Shown: positions 11,840 through 23,524 of the stretch, in pieces
How positions within the stretch are numbered: position 1 is the first letter of the stretch
Layout of the letters: every line of letters starts with the position of its first letter
From: Inia geoffrensis
Lineage: Eukaryota; Chordata; Mammalia; Artiodactyla; Iniidae
Direction of reading: 5' to 3'
DNA length: 64,000 bases
Assembly (NCBI GenBank): GCA_036417435.1
Contig: CM070913.1
Location: 91,937,373-92,001,372 of the forward strand
Notes under the pieces: model-generated
Seen by the model: only the letters and a program-made list of their open reading frames with translations
Databases searched by the model: none
Told to the model about the DNA's origin: nothing
Program-made: the position numbers and the translations under genes

Positions 11840-12265
11840 AATAACTCTACATGGCTAGAGATTATGAACTTTCTTTCTTCTCTTCCATTTTTTCCTTTCT
11901 TCTTACATGACTAACGTTATGGTAAAATGTGGATCACTGATTTTTAAATCACTCCTCTTTTGCTGTTTTGATGAATCTTGAGCTCTATTATAAGGGTCCC
12001 ACCTTAGAGCCTCTAGAACAAAGATTCTTGCTGCCGTAGTCCTTTTCACAAGTCTACTGACAGCTCTATTAGGGTTTGGTTCAGAAAATAATTACCCACT
12101 GTTCCCATCCCTCAGAAACACAAAGAAGTCAATTTGGCTGGTGTCATGGTCCTATTGGGCTGTGACGCTCACATTGCCTTTTTTCCCCTCTTGAGTGAAT
12201 CCCTCAGTTAGCAAAATGCACCTCGTTGTCACTGGATTTACATTTATTTCATGAGGTCTGCAGAA
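11840..12265. other. unassigned non-coding sequence
   Basis: No family recognised. It lies between the L1 insertion and the solo LTR. Confidence 0.4.
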
Positions 12266-12269
12266 GACC

Positions 12270-13010
12270 TGATGCTGAATCCAGCCTCTGAACAGTGACA
12301 CTGAATTAAATCTCGGAGACAGAGTTCTGGGTGAATTAGAAAAGAATAGCTTTATTGCTTTGCCAGGCAAAGGGAGCCACAGCTTGCTAATGCCCTCAAA
12401 ACAATGTGTTCTGACCTGGAAGGGGTAGTGAGGACTTTTATAGCAATGGTTCAAAGAGGGCGTGGTCAGCTCATGGACCTTCTTCTGATTGGTTGGTGGT
12501 GAGGTAAGTGGGAGGCGGCATCATCAACTTTCTGGTTCTTATTGGTCTGGGGTCTAGATGCTTGTGGGCAGGAGACAGTTAATTTCTCCCACCTGATGGG
12601 GGTTTCAGTATCTGCAAAACAGCTCAAAGATATTGTTCTGTGCATCCCCTGAGGGGGAACCAGGACCCTGCCCCAAGGCGGCACTATTGTCTCCTGACTG
12701 CTCCTCGGCTGTCTCTTCATCCCCTCCCTCGCCTGATTAGCAGCTGTTTGAACCTGTCCTTTGGAACTCAGGGAAAGTCATGCAGGCTGAATAAAGCCTA
12801 TTTTCTGTAATCAAGAAACAGGGGACACAGAAAGGCTTTTGTGCCCAGGAGCCCCACAGGGTCCTCCTTGGTTTCAGACCCGCAAAGCTGAACTGGTTTA
12901 GTCCCTGCCCAATTATGCCAGGGGGATGCCTGTCTGGCCCCCTGTGCCCAACAGGCCAGCCTTCCTCTGTTCCTTGGTCTCTGGGTCTAGTGTGTTCTAT
13001 TATGGCCACA
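12270..13010 (-). mobile_element. probable solo ERV1-type LTR
   Basis: On the minus strand this block has the layout of a gammaretrovirus-like LTR. It starts TGTGGCCATAATAG at 13010, has CCAAT boxes (plus 'attgg' near 12488 and 12541), a TATAAAA box (plus ttttata, 12436-12442) and an AATAAA signal about 80 bp further on (plus tttatt, 12351-12356). A U5-like stretch then ends in CA-like sequence near 12270. No gag-, pol- or env-like frame lies beside it, so it appears to be a solo LTR. Exact ends and the short target duplication are not resolved. The minus-strand frames over it (84, 90 and 100 codons) are not genes. Confidence 0.6.
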
Positions 13011-13014
13011 AAGA

Positions 13015-13930
13015 TGGGGTCGAGCCATCAGCTGAGGGTGAGGGAGCCCAATCATCTTCCCAGGTGAGCTGAAATTGAGGTCAGGTCTGCACATGAGATG
13101 GAGAATTAGACAGAGTCCCAGCTGCTGGGTTATGCGGTGGCTTGAGGTGTGGGCAGCTCCCCAAGGTATGGAAGGGGCCCTGGAGTCCCGCTGACCACGA
13201 ACAGCCCTGCTCCATCCCAGCCAACAGCCCCGACCGACCTAGCAATTCTCCTCCTTAAAGGCAGATTTTTTTTTCCTCTCTGTGGTCATTTTGCTCGTCG
13301 GAGCGGTTCTGCTTTTGTGATGCAAAACACTTCTCCGCTGCCAAATCCAGTCCCTGTAAATTCCTTCCAGCTCAACCAATTTAAGAAATGAAATGAGGAG
13401 AATCAAAACAAGGGGAGGAAGAAATGTTTCACGGGAGAAGAGAACAAAAGCACAAGCATCACTTTTCTCCCCCCTCTGTGAATAGCCTGGAATTTGCAGA
13501 AACGTGTTTTTCTGGCTGTGTGTGAAGTGGGTGAGACACTCCTCTCAGTAATTTGAATCCAAACAGCACCTCGCTTTCAAGCCCATATTAGCCAGCGTCT
13601 GATGAGCCACTGCACTGTGTCTGTTACATGAAGGCGCTGTGGGTGTTTGGGAAGCAAAGCATCTTCACATCACTCACCATCCCTGAAATAAGAAAGATGG
13701 TTTTGAGAGGAGATTCAAAAGCCTCAAGAAGCTACTGCAGAAAGGGTCAGTAGCAGCAAGTGCAGACAAAGCTAAATCACTCTAGAAAGGAAAGGGGCTA
13801 GAAAGACAAAGCTTTGTGTCCGATGGTCCGAGTCCAAGATCTTCAAAGGAAGGTAAACAATTGGCTCTAAATTCAAAAGTAATCATGAGCCAGAGTGGCT
13901 AGTTTGCCTGGCACATTCTGTAAGACCCTC
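13015..13930. other. unassigned non-coding sequence
   Basis: A 7-10 bp T/C-rich patch at 13265-13280 and ordinary mixed sequence. No repeat or gene recognised. Confidence 0.4.
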
Positions 13931-13933
13931 GGT

Positions 13934-14716
13934 GACACTGTGATTTATAAAAAGAAATACATATTTGGTCTCCTTCCCCATTCCTGGCACAGATCTCCTA
14001 AAACTGTTGGAATTTCCTGTGATGGGAGCGGTAATGGTGTCTTTTGTTATATTAATGAGGTGACTTTTGGAAAGTACCTCAGGTGAGGGGGGCAGGGCGG
14101 TGGGACTAGCTGCCTGTGGAGCTCCCTGTGATTAGAGGGATGGAACTTTCAGTCTCACCCCCTTGATCTCTGGGAAGGGAAGAGGGGCTGGAGGCTGCAT
14201 CAGTACCAATGACCAATGATTTAATCGATCATGCCTATGTAATAAAGCCTCCATAAAACCCTAGAAAGAACCCCAAAGGGGTTCAGAGAACTTCCAAGTT
14301 CTTGAACACCTGTTGATTTGGGGAGAGAGGCGCCCAGAGCTTGGAAACTCCATACCCTTTCCCTATGCCTTGTCCTGTGCATCTCTTCAATCTGGTTATC
14401 CTGAGTTATAGCTTTTTAATCTAGCAAGTAAAATGGTTCTCTGAATTCTGTGAGCCGCCCTAACAAATTAATCAAACCCAAGAAGGAGGTCGAGGAAACC
14501 TCCAATGGATAACCTGTTGGTGAGAAACACAGGTGAGAACCTGGACTTGCGATTGGCATCTGACGTTGGGGGGAGGAGAGGTGGTTTCCTAGAACTGAGC
14601 CCTCAACCGGTGGGTCTGATGCTGTCTCCTAGTGGATAGTGTCAGAACTGAGTTGAATTGTAGGATACCCAGCTGGTGTCTTGAGAATTGCTCGGTGATG
14701 GGGAAAAACCCACACA
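13934..14716 (+). mobile_element. ERVL-type LTR
   Basis: The plus strand carries 'tgatttataaaaagaaatacatatttggtctcc', 'ctcctaaaactgttggaatttcc', 'aataaagcctccataaaacc' near 14241, 'gagttatagctttttaatctagcaagtaaaatgg', 'ctgtgagccgccctaacaaatta' and an end of 'gaaaaacccacaca'. These are, in order, parts of a well-known mammalian ERVL-class LTR. Just beyond the end, 14724-14734 reads tggtgtcagaa, which resembles the tRNA-Leu primer-binding site of ERVL elements. I could not recognise internal coding sequence after it. The start is approximate and the subfamily unnamed. Confidence 0.6.
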
Positions 14717-14723
14717 TTGTAAT

Positions 14724-14734
14724 TGGTGTCAGAA
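14724..14734 (+). other. primer-binding-site-like sequence beside the ERVL LTR
   Basis: tggtgtcagaa lies about 7 bp past the LTR end. It matches the site where tRNA-Leu primes ERVL reverse transcription. It suggests that some 5' internal sequence of the provirus remains, although no frame survives downstream. Confidence 0.45.
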
Positions 14735-16605
14735 TCAGACCTTCTATTATTAAGAAAAGGACACCTAGGACATTTTAAAGTGGAGTTCCCAGAAGGTAGA
14801 ATGAAGAATTTCAGTCATTGAAGATTTCCTAGGAATTGCGCTTACGAGTTTGGGGATGGTGGGAAGAGGTTCCAAAGGGTCTTGGCTGGAGGATGGGGGT
14901 GGGAAGACCAGAAATGTATCTCGCCTCATGTCTCATTCTTCTATTTCTCTTTCCTTTGTAGTTTTAAAGAAACCACACTCTGAAGAGAAAGGCAATTCAG
15001 AGATAAAAACTCAGTTTACATGCATTTCCTTTGCGGGGAGGAAGGTGGAAATCCAAACCCAACTGGAGATCATGCGGGAGACCTTACCTGTCAGTATTCT
15101 AATAAAAATAACAGACATGGAACTCAAGACAGAAACACATACCAGAGTTTAATGACCAGTGAGCTTCTAGTTACTGGAATATTTCAGCTCTGGCTGGAGA
15201 TCCCCCTTCCCTCCAAAACACCGAAGACTGAATAAGTAAATAAATATACATTTAAGTTCAAACAAATAAAGTTTACTCTCATTTTGATGAGTCTTGTTTC
15301 GGTTTGGGTTAATCCCATTTTTATTTCACTAGCACCACCATCTCTCCAAAAATTCCTATTCTTCTGTCACATTCAGGATAGAGAAAACAGGTATTTTTCT
15401 CATCGCATTTTGCCAAATCTCTCATTATTTTGAGAGAACTCCTGAAATAATTATTTCACTTCTCCCACCCAGGCCTCACCTTTCTGAAGGTTGCCTGATT
15501 ACCAATCATAGAGCAATTTCAAAATCATAATAATGAAACTATCCTTTTATAGTTTTCTTGGTGATTTTCAGTAGGGTCACTTCGAAATTTCACTTGTTTA
15601 GACAAAGCAAAACCAAATTTTCCCCCCAAGTATGTGATCACAGTGGAATGTTTTTTTTGAAAATCCTACAGGACAGGCAAGTTAATGGCGGGACCAGGGG
15701 ACTCCAGGAAATCAATGAGCTGAAATACTGTCAGACAAATTGTGCCCAGACGTTAACTACGTACTCAATTATGGATAACACAAACAGCAGCCTCCTCTTG
15801 AGGTTATTAGTGACTGTAATGCTACTACCTTTAATTATGCCTCTGCTGTTTATTCCAGAACACTAACTCTTTAGAAAAGGAATGCATGGAAATTCTTTGT
15901 TAATCACCAGTGGGAGATGCACTTGCCCAAATAGTGGATGTAGTTTGTTAATGTGTTTACTTCCCAAGTCTTGAAATCTATTAAGAAACCTGCCTACAGG
16001 AAAACCGTCTGACAGCTAACACCAAATTCACTCTAATGGTATTGGAAAGTTTTGTGGTTACCAATTACCAAGGGCAGAACCTTGCAAGAAAGGGTGGCGG
16101 GGTGGGGGGGAGGGCAGAGGATGTCAAATCCATGAATCCATTAGGGGGAGACTGCCTACTGAATATTTATATAAATGCATGTCGCTGTATCAGTGTTAGG
16201 GAACTAACAGTCGCTGGGGAAGGGGAATACAGCCACGCTGGGATGCTTTCACACCTGAATTCACATCTAAGACTCTTTTATCACTAGTTACATGGAAACA
16301 GATGGAGAGGAATAAATCAGTGAAGGCTCACCTATTCAGAACTTGGAGGAGATTTATGTGTGTATGAGGCGGGGAGGGGTGAAACAGCAGAAAGGAGGAG
16401 CTTGTGGGAAGACGACTTTGTTTCTTCAGAGGAATAAGAAAAATAGTCTTTCCTGAAGAGGTAAAAAGAGAATGAGAAATATGTGATGTGACAGTTTGAT
16501 GAACAAAGCTCCAAGGCATAATTAGGTGCAATGTACAAGATATGGCAGATTGTTTTTTCCAGAGATGGCCTTGAGGATGTTTCCCTACCACGTGATTGTC
16601 TACGC
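14735..16605. other. unassigned non-coding sequence
   Basis: The first few hundred bases could be decayed ERVL leader. Beyond that I recognise no family. Frames up to 102 codons (15558-15866) lack domains. Confidence 0.4.
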
Positions 16606-16609
16606 AAGG

Positions 16610-17055
16610 TCCTCACCACTTGACACAAGGTGGAGTCTATTTCTTTCCCTTTGGATTCAGCTGGACTTCTGATAGTACAGCGGAAGTGACAGTGAGTTTC
16701 ACAAAAGGCAACTCAGTTGAAATACTCACATTTGGAGCCCTGAGTCACCATGTAAGAAATCAGCGGCCGCCATGTTGTGAGGAAGACCTGTGTAGGCATG
16801 CAGGCAGCCCTCCAAGTCTTCAGGTGTTTCCGACCAGACACCAGACTTGACAGTGAACAAGCCTTCAGACAACTCCAGCTCCTGGCCTAAAAATCTTCCC
16901 ATGCGAGGCCCCAGACATCATGGAGCAGAGAAGAGCAATCTGCGTGGCACCCTCTCCAAATTCCTGGTGCACAGAACCCATGGGCATAACAGTTTTGTCT
17001 CAGGCTTCTAAGTTTTGCAGTAATTTGCTGCTCTGAAATAGTTACTGGAACACAG
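16610..17055 (+). mobile_element. ancient LTR-like interspersed repeat
   Basis: 'ggtggagtctatttctttccctttggattcagctggact', 'gccctgagtcaccatgtaagaaatc', 'aggccccagacatcatggagcagaga' and the end 'ttctaagttttgcagtaatttgctgctctgaaatagttactggaac' follow the order of a common old mammalian LTR-like repeat in plus orientation. The family name is not certain. Confidence 0.5.
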
Positions 17056-17432
17056 GGAGAGAAGGGCCTGGGGTTGTTTTGGAGAACTTCGTAATATATG
17101 CTCACTTCTCAGGCGAGTAGATTATAAACTCAAAACGACAATATTGTGGAGGGAAGAGCTAGGAAACATGTTTAAACATTTTTTTTTTAACACTTTAAAA
17201 GATTCCGAGTGCATTAGCAGAAATTTGAATATGGACTGAATATTAGAAGATATCATGAAATTAAAATTATTTTGATAAAGGGTGATAATTTCATGTATTA
17301 TGTTTAGGCTGGACGAAATCCATCATTATTCTTAGGAGATGCCTGTTTAAGGATTAAGAGGTGGAGCAGCCTGCGTCCTGATGTCTGTAGCTTTTACTTT
17401 CAAGTGGCTCAAAATCGGCAACAAAATTTAGA

Positions 17433-17490
17433 GAGAAAAGAAAAAGAGAGAGACAGAGAGAGATGGAAAGAGGGAGGGAGAGAAGTGAAA
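17433..17490 (+). repeat. polypurine tract
   Basis: An almost pure A/G stretch of about 58 bases with only a few pyrimidine interruptions, of the GAGA/GGGA type. It is low-complexity sequence. Confidence 0.75.
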
Positions 17491-18150
17491 GCAAATATGG
17501 TAAAATGTCAACAATCCTTGACTCTAGATGGGGGGTATTTGGGATGAAAATAAAAAGGGGAGGAGAAAAAACGTGAGAGAGAAGGAAAACTTTCGATTTA
17601 CCTTTTATAGAATCGTGAGAAGCAAAACAATGAAAAAGATTGTGGAATAGAAGGGAAGACTAAAGACTCATGGAATTCCCGTTCCTGGTCCCATATGCTG
17701 ATCAGTTTATTTGGAACCAAGATGACAGGCAATTAGTTATATTGATAGCACCAGGAATTTAGCAAAGTAGACAATTTGTTCAATAACAGTGATCAAAACA
17801 AGGGCAGGACTTTCTCCTATCATGATTACACAACTGCAAATTGGAATGCCTACAGGGTCTAGGACAATACCAAAATTGAGGGAACCCAGAATGTTTAGAT
17901 AATAATAAATGAAGGCTGATGCTCTGTCTACAGGGGCAGCCTGCACACAGCTCCAGTCCATTGTTGTCATTCAGAGACAGGAGCCAAGTGTGGTCTGATC
18001 ATCCAATTTTTTTTTTAGAAGCCAGAGATTGGAATTATTATGAGAGAACTTACAATTTTTTTTGACATTACAATACTTTATTGATAAATTGAAAGTAGAG
18101 CTAAAGCATGAGTATGGACTCAGCAGATGAAGGTTTTTTTTGCCTTCCTA
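17491..18150. other. unassigned AT-rich sequence
   Basis: No family recognised. Contains short homopolymers (T9 near 18008, T8 near 18056). Confidence 0.4.
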
Positions 18151-18154
18151 AATA

Positions 18155-18231
18155 TTAAGAAAAAAATTTTATTGGATTATTGTTGATTTACAATGTTGTG
18201 CTAGTTTCAGGTGTACAGCAAAGTGATTCGC

Positions 18232-18269
<38 letters not shown>

Positions 18270-18770
18270 CATTATTTTTCAGATTCTTTTCTCATATAGG
18301 TTATCACAGAATATTGAGTAGAGTTCCCTGTGCTATACAGAAGGTCCTTGTTGGTTATTTATTTTATATATACTAGAGTGTGTATGTTAATCCCAAGCTC
18401 CTGATTTATACTTCCCCCAACCTTTCCCCTTTGGTAACCGTAAGGTTGTTTTCGATATCTGTAAGTCTGTGTTTTGTAAATAAGTTCAGTTGTATCATTT
18501 TTTAAAAAATAGATTCCACATAAAAGTGATATCATATGGTATTTGTCTTTCTCTGTCTTACTTCACTCAGTATGACAATCTCTAGGTCTATCCATGTTGC
18601 TGCAAATGGCATTATTTGGTTCTTTTTTATGGGTAAGTAATATTCCATTGTATACATGTACCACATCTTCTTTATCGATTCCTCTGTCGATGGACATTTA
18701 GGTTGTTCCCATGTCTTGGCTATTGTGAATAGTGCTGCTGTGAACATAGGGGTGCATGGATCTTTTTAAT
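18155..18770 (-). mobile_element. L1 3' end, 5'-truncated, with internal (TG)n(TA)n
   Basis: The plus strand is the reverse complement of L1. It begins with the A-tail equivalent near 18160 and the 3' UTR ('acaatgttgtgctagtttcaggtgtacagc'), then an expanded (TG)(TA) run at 18232-18269. The 3' end of ORF2 follows ('gtctttctctgtcttacttcactcag', 'aatattccattgtatacatgtaccaca'). About 615 bp survive. The 71-codon minus frame at 18532-18747 is the in-frame C-terminal end of ORF2p. Confidence 0.93.
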
Positions 18771-18774
18771 ACCT

Positions 18775-21045
18775 TATAATTTTTAAATGCTGAAGATGAA
18801 ATTACAAAGGTAAAAGTACAGTGCAGATCAAATAAAATTCTTCTCCATGTCTTATTCAATTTGGGGCACAGCTAAAATAAAACCTGTCTAGGCTGACAGG
18901 GTGGCTGGCTTGGTGTGGCATCCTGCTGTGCTCTCATTATGTTATCTACCTCCCTGAGGGTGAGAGGGAGCATGGCTACACGTTCCCAAAGCAAAGTCCC
19001 CCATATACAGGTCCAGGGACTCTCCTCCGTTCCATAACACCTTCCCACCATATGTCCAGGACCTCCTCTGAGGGCATGTCACATCCAGGACCTTTGAAGG
19101 GCAAGTTCCCCCACGGTGTAAATTGATCCAAGTCTTAGGGACAGACAGGTATCATTGTTGAGTGGTGGGTGAGTGATGGATGGAAGGAAGGACGCCGAGG
19201 GTGAACATTGCTGTGGGTGCCTGATGGAGACCAGCTTGCCTGAGGATGCTGTTTCTAGGTCTGTCTGAGAGGAGGTTTGGACTCATAACTCTGTCTCTCT
19301 TGTCACCTCTCTTTGCTCCCTTCTATCCCAGGAAAACATGGTCTATCATAGAACGAACTCTGGATGTGATGCATTGTGTCCATTTTATACCCCGACTCCC
19401 CTCAGAGCCCAGGTTCTAAAGTTCGAATTTCTTTTTCTGCTGCAACACCAGCTGCATAAACCCCCAACCAAAGACCAAGGTCGAGAAGGAAGAAAACACC
19501 ATGAAGAAAAAAAAACCACATTAAACATATCGTCCTATATCTTATATTGTATAAACATGAACAGAACAGATGAAGGGAACAAGGGAGTTTGAAAAAGAAA
19601 TATAGAGGAGAGATTCATAAAATTCATAAAGTGAATCCAGAGAAGAGAGTAGTCCACAGAAAGACTCCCTGTGATTATTACTTTGGAATGGGCTATCACA
19701 TTACCTCCAAGCTTCCTGGACTCTACATGAGGTCAGGTTCATGTCAATGCTACTGTCTTTTCTGGATAGAAGTCAGGTTCCAAGCAGATTGCTGAGTGAA
19801 ACTCTAGGGATGTAGGATTGGATCACGGTTGTAACTTGCTGAATGCCGCCCTTTTTGTTGTTGTGTTGTTTTTCTCTGCTTGGAGAAGAAGGGATGGTGG
19901 CCACAATGGTCCTAACCAGGAGTCCAGAGATAAGAGATGGCTTGGTCTCCCTCACCATCTGCTGAAGTTGGGGAGGGAAGGAGCCCCGGCACGGGGATGG
20001 AGCCATTAGGTATATGGGATGTCTCAGTTCGGTGCCCCAACAAGTTCAACCCTAGACTTATCAATCAACTTCGTGATTGGTATTTGGTGGCTTTGTCCTC
20101 TACTAGAATGTGCGGGCCAACAACCGTAATTCATGCGTTACTGGCGGATCTGATCTACATGTAAGAGTGGCCCTACTTGATAAGACATGAAAGTGGCAAG
20201 GTTGCCATGCAGTTAGCCCTTCGCTCATGGTGCCAGAGCCAACGCAACCTTGACTTACATTCACAAACCACACAGCTGGTTTCCATGTTCATTTTCAAGT
20301 TCTAGCACTGGCCCGATCATTACAAGATTTTCTTTTCTCTAGGAAACTGCAGACGCGGGGTAGGAAGAGACCTGCCTCTGCCTTTCTGATGCTGAGCTAA
20401 TGGTTACATTTCTCATTAAGCATTTATAAATGTACCTTATGAATTATTATTTTTCAAAAGAGACACTAGGTTCCATTAAGATAAATACATAGATACTATT
20501 TCTCTTCCATGTTTCAGTATGGGTGAAGCAGAGGGTGTGGGCAGCCATGTTGGTGAGGGGACGATTGGGGTTAACATTTGCAATGTCTTAATCACATTGG
20601 GCTCACATCTCACTACCTCCTCTGCCCCCTTTCTCCTTTTCTTACTTGAGACAAAGTTGCTGATGTAGCAGTCTTGCAACCACAGTATCTTTGCTTTAAT
20701 CATCCTTTTGAGAGAGGAGCATTAGGAGGGGCCTGTAGGTACCATAGTGAAGGTCGTCCAAATGATGATAAAAAGCTCTACAGAAATCACAAAGCTGCTG
20801 AGGACACAGGAAGTACCAAGCGCTCTCTCGCTGAAGGGACTAATACCCCAGTAAATGGCTGACCCTGGCCTCATCTCTCCAGCCTATCTGTTGCACAGAT
20901 AAAGGAGGAGTTTTGATATTTGCAACAACAGGTGGCAAACTGCAGCCTAATGGGGCCAGGACAGAGGCTGTGTAGGGTGTCGTGGTCTGGGACACTTAGT
21001 GGCTCTACCATGCTTCAGGGAGAGAAAGCCAGCAAACAAAATTTC
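18775..21045. other. unassigned non-coding sequence
   Basis: Two kilobases with no repeat that I can name and only short, domain-free frames (up to 84 codons). This is one of the longest stretches here without a recognised recent element. Confidence 0.45.
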
Positions 21046-21049
21046 TTCT

Positions 21050-21280
21050 GAGACAGGAGTCAGCAGACTTTCTCAGGAAAGGGCCAGAAAGTACATGTTT
21101 AGGCCTTAAAGGCCATGCAGGCTCTGCCACAACTACTCTGGCTGCTGTAGCACAAGGGCAGCCATAGGTATTAGGTAAATGTGCATGGCTGGGTTCCAAT
21201 AAAACTTTATTTACAAACACAGGCAGGGACCCTGCTGCAGTCTGTTCATAGGTTACTGATTCCTGTTCTAAGGCACCACT
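21050..21280 (+). mobile_element. hAT-Charlie-type DNA transposon relic
   Basis: 'gtcagcagactttctcaggaaagggccagaaagta', 'ggccatgcaggctctgccacaactactctg' and 'gttccaataaaactttatttacaaacac' are hallmark blocks of a non-autonomous hAT-Charlie element in plus orientation. A second copy of this family lies at 44574-44795 on the other strand. Confidence 0.75.
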
Positions 21281-21373
21281 AACTTCAAGATGTTTTAGGG
21301 AGGCAAAATGTATATTACCAGGTCTCACCCAGCTGGGCTATATTGTATGAAGGGTAGACAATTACTGTCTTTT

Positions 21374-21746
21374 TTTAATAAAAATTTATTTATTTTTTAT
21401 TTATTTATTTTTGGCTGCATTCGGTCTTCACTGCTGTGAGCAGGCTCTCTCTAGTTGTGGCGAGCTCTTGTTTGCAGTGTGTGGCCTTTTGGCCGCGGCT
21501 TCTCTTGTTGCAGAGCACGAGCTCTAGGCATGCGGGCTTCAGTAGTGGTGGCTCAGGGGCTCAGTAGTTGTGGCTCACAGGCTCTAGAGCACAGGCTCAG
21601 TAGTTGTGGCACGCGGGCTCAGTAGTTGTGGCACACAGGCTTAGTTACTCCACGGCATGTGGGATCTTCCTGGACCAGGGATCGAATCCGTGTCCCCTGC
21701 ATTGGCAGGCAGATTCTTAACCACCGTGCCACCAGGGAAGTCCCAT
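21374..21746 (-). mobile_element. CHR-type tRNA-derived SINE, long form
   Basis: The T-rich tail lies at 21374-21412, then 'ggctgcattcggtcttcactgctg' and five 'cagtagttgtgg' body units, and the head 'accaccgtgccaccagggaagtccc' ends near 21745. Flanks ttactgtctttt (21362-21373) and ttattgtccttt (21747-21758) form a diverged target duplication. Confidence 0.92.
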
Positions 21747-21784
21747 TTATTGTCCTTTTATATCAATTATTGGCCACTAATTCC

Positions 21785-21993
21785 TTTTTTTTTTTTTTTT
21801 TTCCTGCGGTACGCAGGCCTCTCACTGTTGTGGCCTCTCACATTGCAGAGCACAGGCTCCGGACGCGCAGGCTCAGCGGCCATGGCTCACGGGCCCAGCC
21901 GCTCCGCGGCACGTGGGATCTTCCCGGACCGGGGCACGAACCCGCGTCCCCTGCCTCGGCAGGCGGACTCAACCACTGCACCACCAGGGAAGC
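21785..21993 (-). mobile_element. CHR-type SINE, short cetacean form
   Basis: A T18 tail at 21785-21802 is followed by the GC-rich body, with 'tcagcggccatggctcacgg' in it, and the head ends near 21993. The target duplication ccactaattcc (21774-21784) / ccactagttcc (21994-22004) has one mismatch. The insertion lies only about 40 bp from the long SINE beside it. The 124- and 136-codon frames across the pair are read-throughs. Confidence 0.94.
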
Positions 21994-22009
21994 CCACTAG
22001 TTCCTATTT

Positions 22010-23235
22010 GGAATGGGCTCATGATGTCGAAGTCTCTAGGGGAAAAAAAAAAATTGTAAATTGTTGATTTTCATCACCAATACAAAACCAGATAAGGTCA
22101 TCAGAATCACAGAGTAGAAAGGTCAGCAATTCAAAAGACTTGAGTCTACATCCTGGTTGTAGAGGGTGGGAACCTCAGACTTTCCAAGTGTTGTCCATGT
22201 ACAAGCTGTCCTCCAAATTTAAATGCCTCCATCCTCCCAGGCAGGGTTGCACCCAGCCTGGCTGCTGAAAATAATCTCACTATGACAAACAGGAAATCCT
22301 CGGTTTTCCGAGGCAGCCTAGAAGATAGAAGTATAGCCTTTTTGTGTGTTTTCTTCTTATTTTATAAAATTAGTCAGCCATGTGCCTGTATGTGTCACGC
22401 CATAAGATGGCAATTTATGGGAGAAAAAATGTCACTTTTCATAATTCAGAGGCTAGAATGATTGCACTGCTCCTCCAAAACATGAATATTCCCAACCATT
22501 ATACAAGCATGATGGCATTTGACAGATGCACGGGAAACACCGTGGAACCAAAGAGGCATTTGTCACCCGCTGGCATCTCGATTGTCAGAGTCTGGGAGGT
22601 CTGCTGGACCTTCAAATTTTGCTTCTGATTAGAAACGATAAAATGAAAAGTGCTGTGTTAAAAAAGTACATGAACCCATAGACATGTACAAGTATCCTCC
22701 TTTTTCAAAAATCTACAAGGAAAACCCACATGTGTGTGTAGGATGGTTCCAGTTTGGAGTTTGAATTCTGAAGCCATTTCAAGCATTATTCTTGGTGAGC
22801 ACCTGGCTCCTTTTTGGGTCAGGTCAGGAACATTTTAGGCTGTGGCCACCAATGAGTCCAGGAGAGACCCCTTTATAAGCAGGAGGCTGATCCTGGGATG
22901 TGGGGCTGGAAAGAGCCCTAGTATATCTGTACAGACACTCGGGAAATGGAGGGTGGGTGCAAGGAGGGGGAGAAGACAGCATGGTATCACCAAAAGGGTC
23001 TTTCCATTTACTATTTCTGTGACCCAGAGAAATTCACTGTGTCTTCATTTTCTCACCTTGGAGGCAGAGGATGTGAAAGGGTTTGAAATTTGCAATGGGA
23101 TAGATGGATCTATGGGATCAGAATTACCCTCATTGTCCTGTGGGACCTAAGAGGAGTGTGTGGAGTGGGGTGGAGGGGTGTCCGGAGCACTTAGTGATGG
23201 TCAGTGTGACATTAGCAACAGGCTGGGAGCTGAGA
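22010..23235. other. unassigned non-coding sequence
   Basis: Mostly unassigned. A weak MIR-like block ('tactatttctgtgacccagagaaattcactgtgtcttcattttctcacctt') sits near 23008-23058. No coding evidence. Confidence 0.4.
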
Positions 23236-23237
23236 TG

Positions 23238-23520
23238 CATCATCAGCCCTTTCATCAACATCATCATCATCTCCATCGTTATCACCATCACCATCATCAT
23301 CATCATCTCCATCATCATCATTTCCTTCATCACCATCACCATCATCATCATCATCTCCATCATCATCATCTCCTTCATCACCATCACCATCGTTTCCCTC
23401 ATCATCGTCATCTCCTTCATCATTGTTATCATCATCATCTCCATCATCACCTTCTCCATCACCATCAACATCAACACCATCACCACCATCATCACCATCT
23501 TCATCTTCATCATCATCCTC
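23238..23520. repeat. long imperfect (CAT)n / (TCC,TCA)n trinucleotide tract
   Basis: About 280 bp of CAT, TCA and TCC triplets with higher-order repeats of a 'tccatcatcatc' unit interrupted by 'ttcc' and 'tttcat' variants. Frames through it encode poly-His, poly-Ile/Thr or poly-Met runs on the two strands (127, 214 and 168 codons). These are a direct result of the triplet repeat and not genes. Confidence 0.95.
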
Positions 23521-23524
23521 AAGG

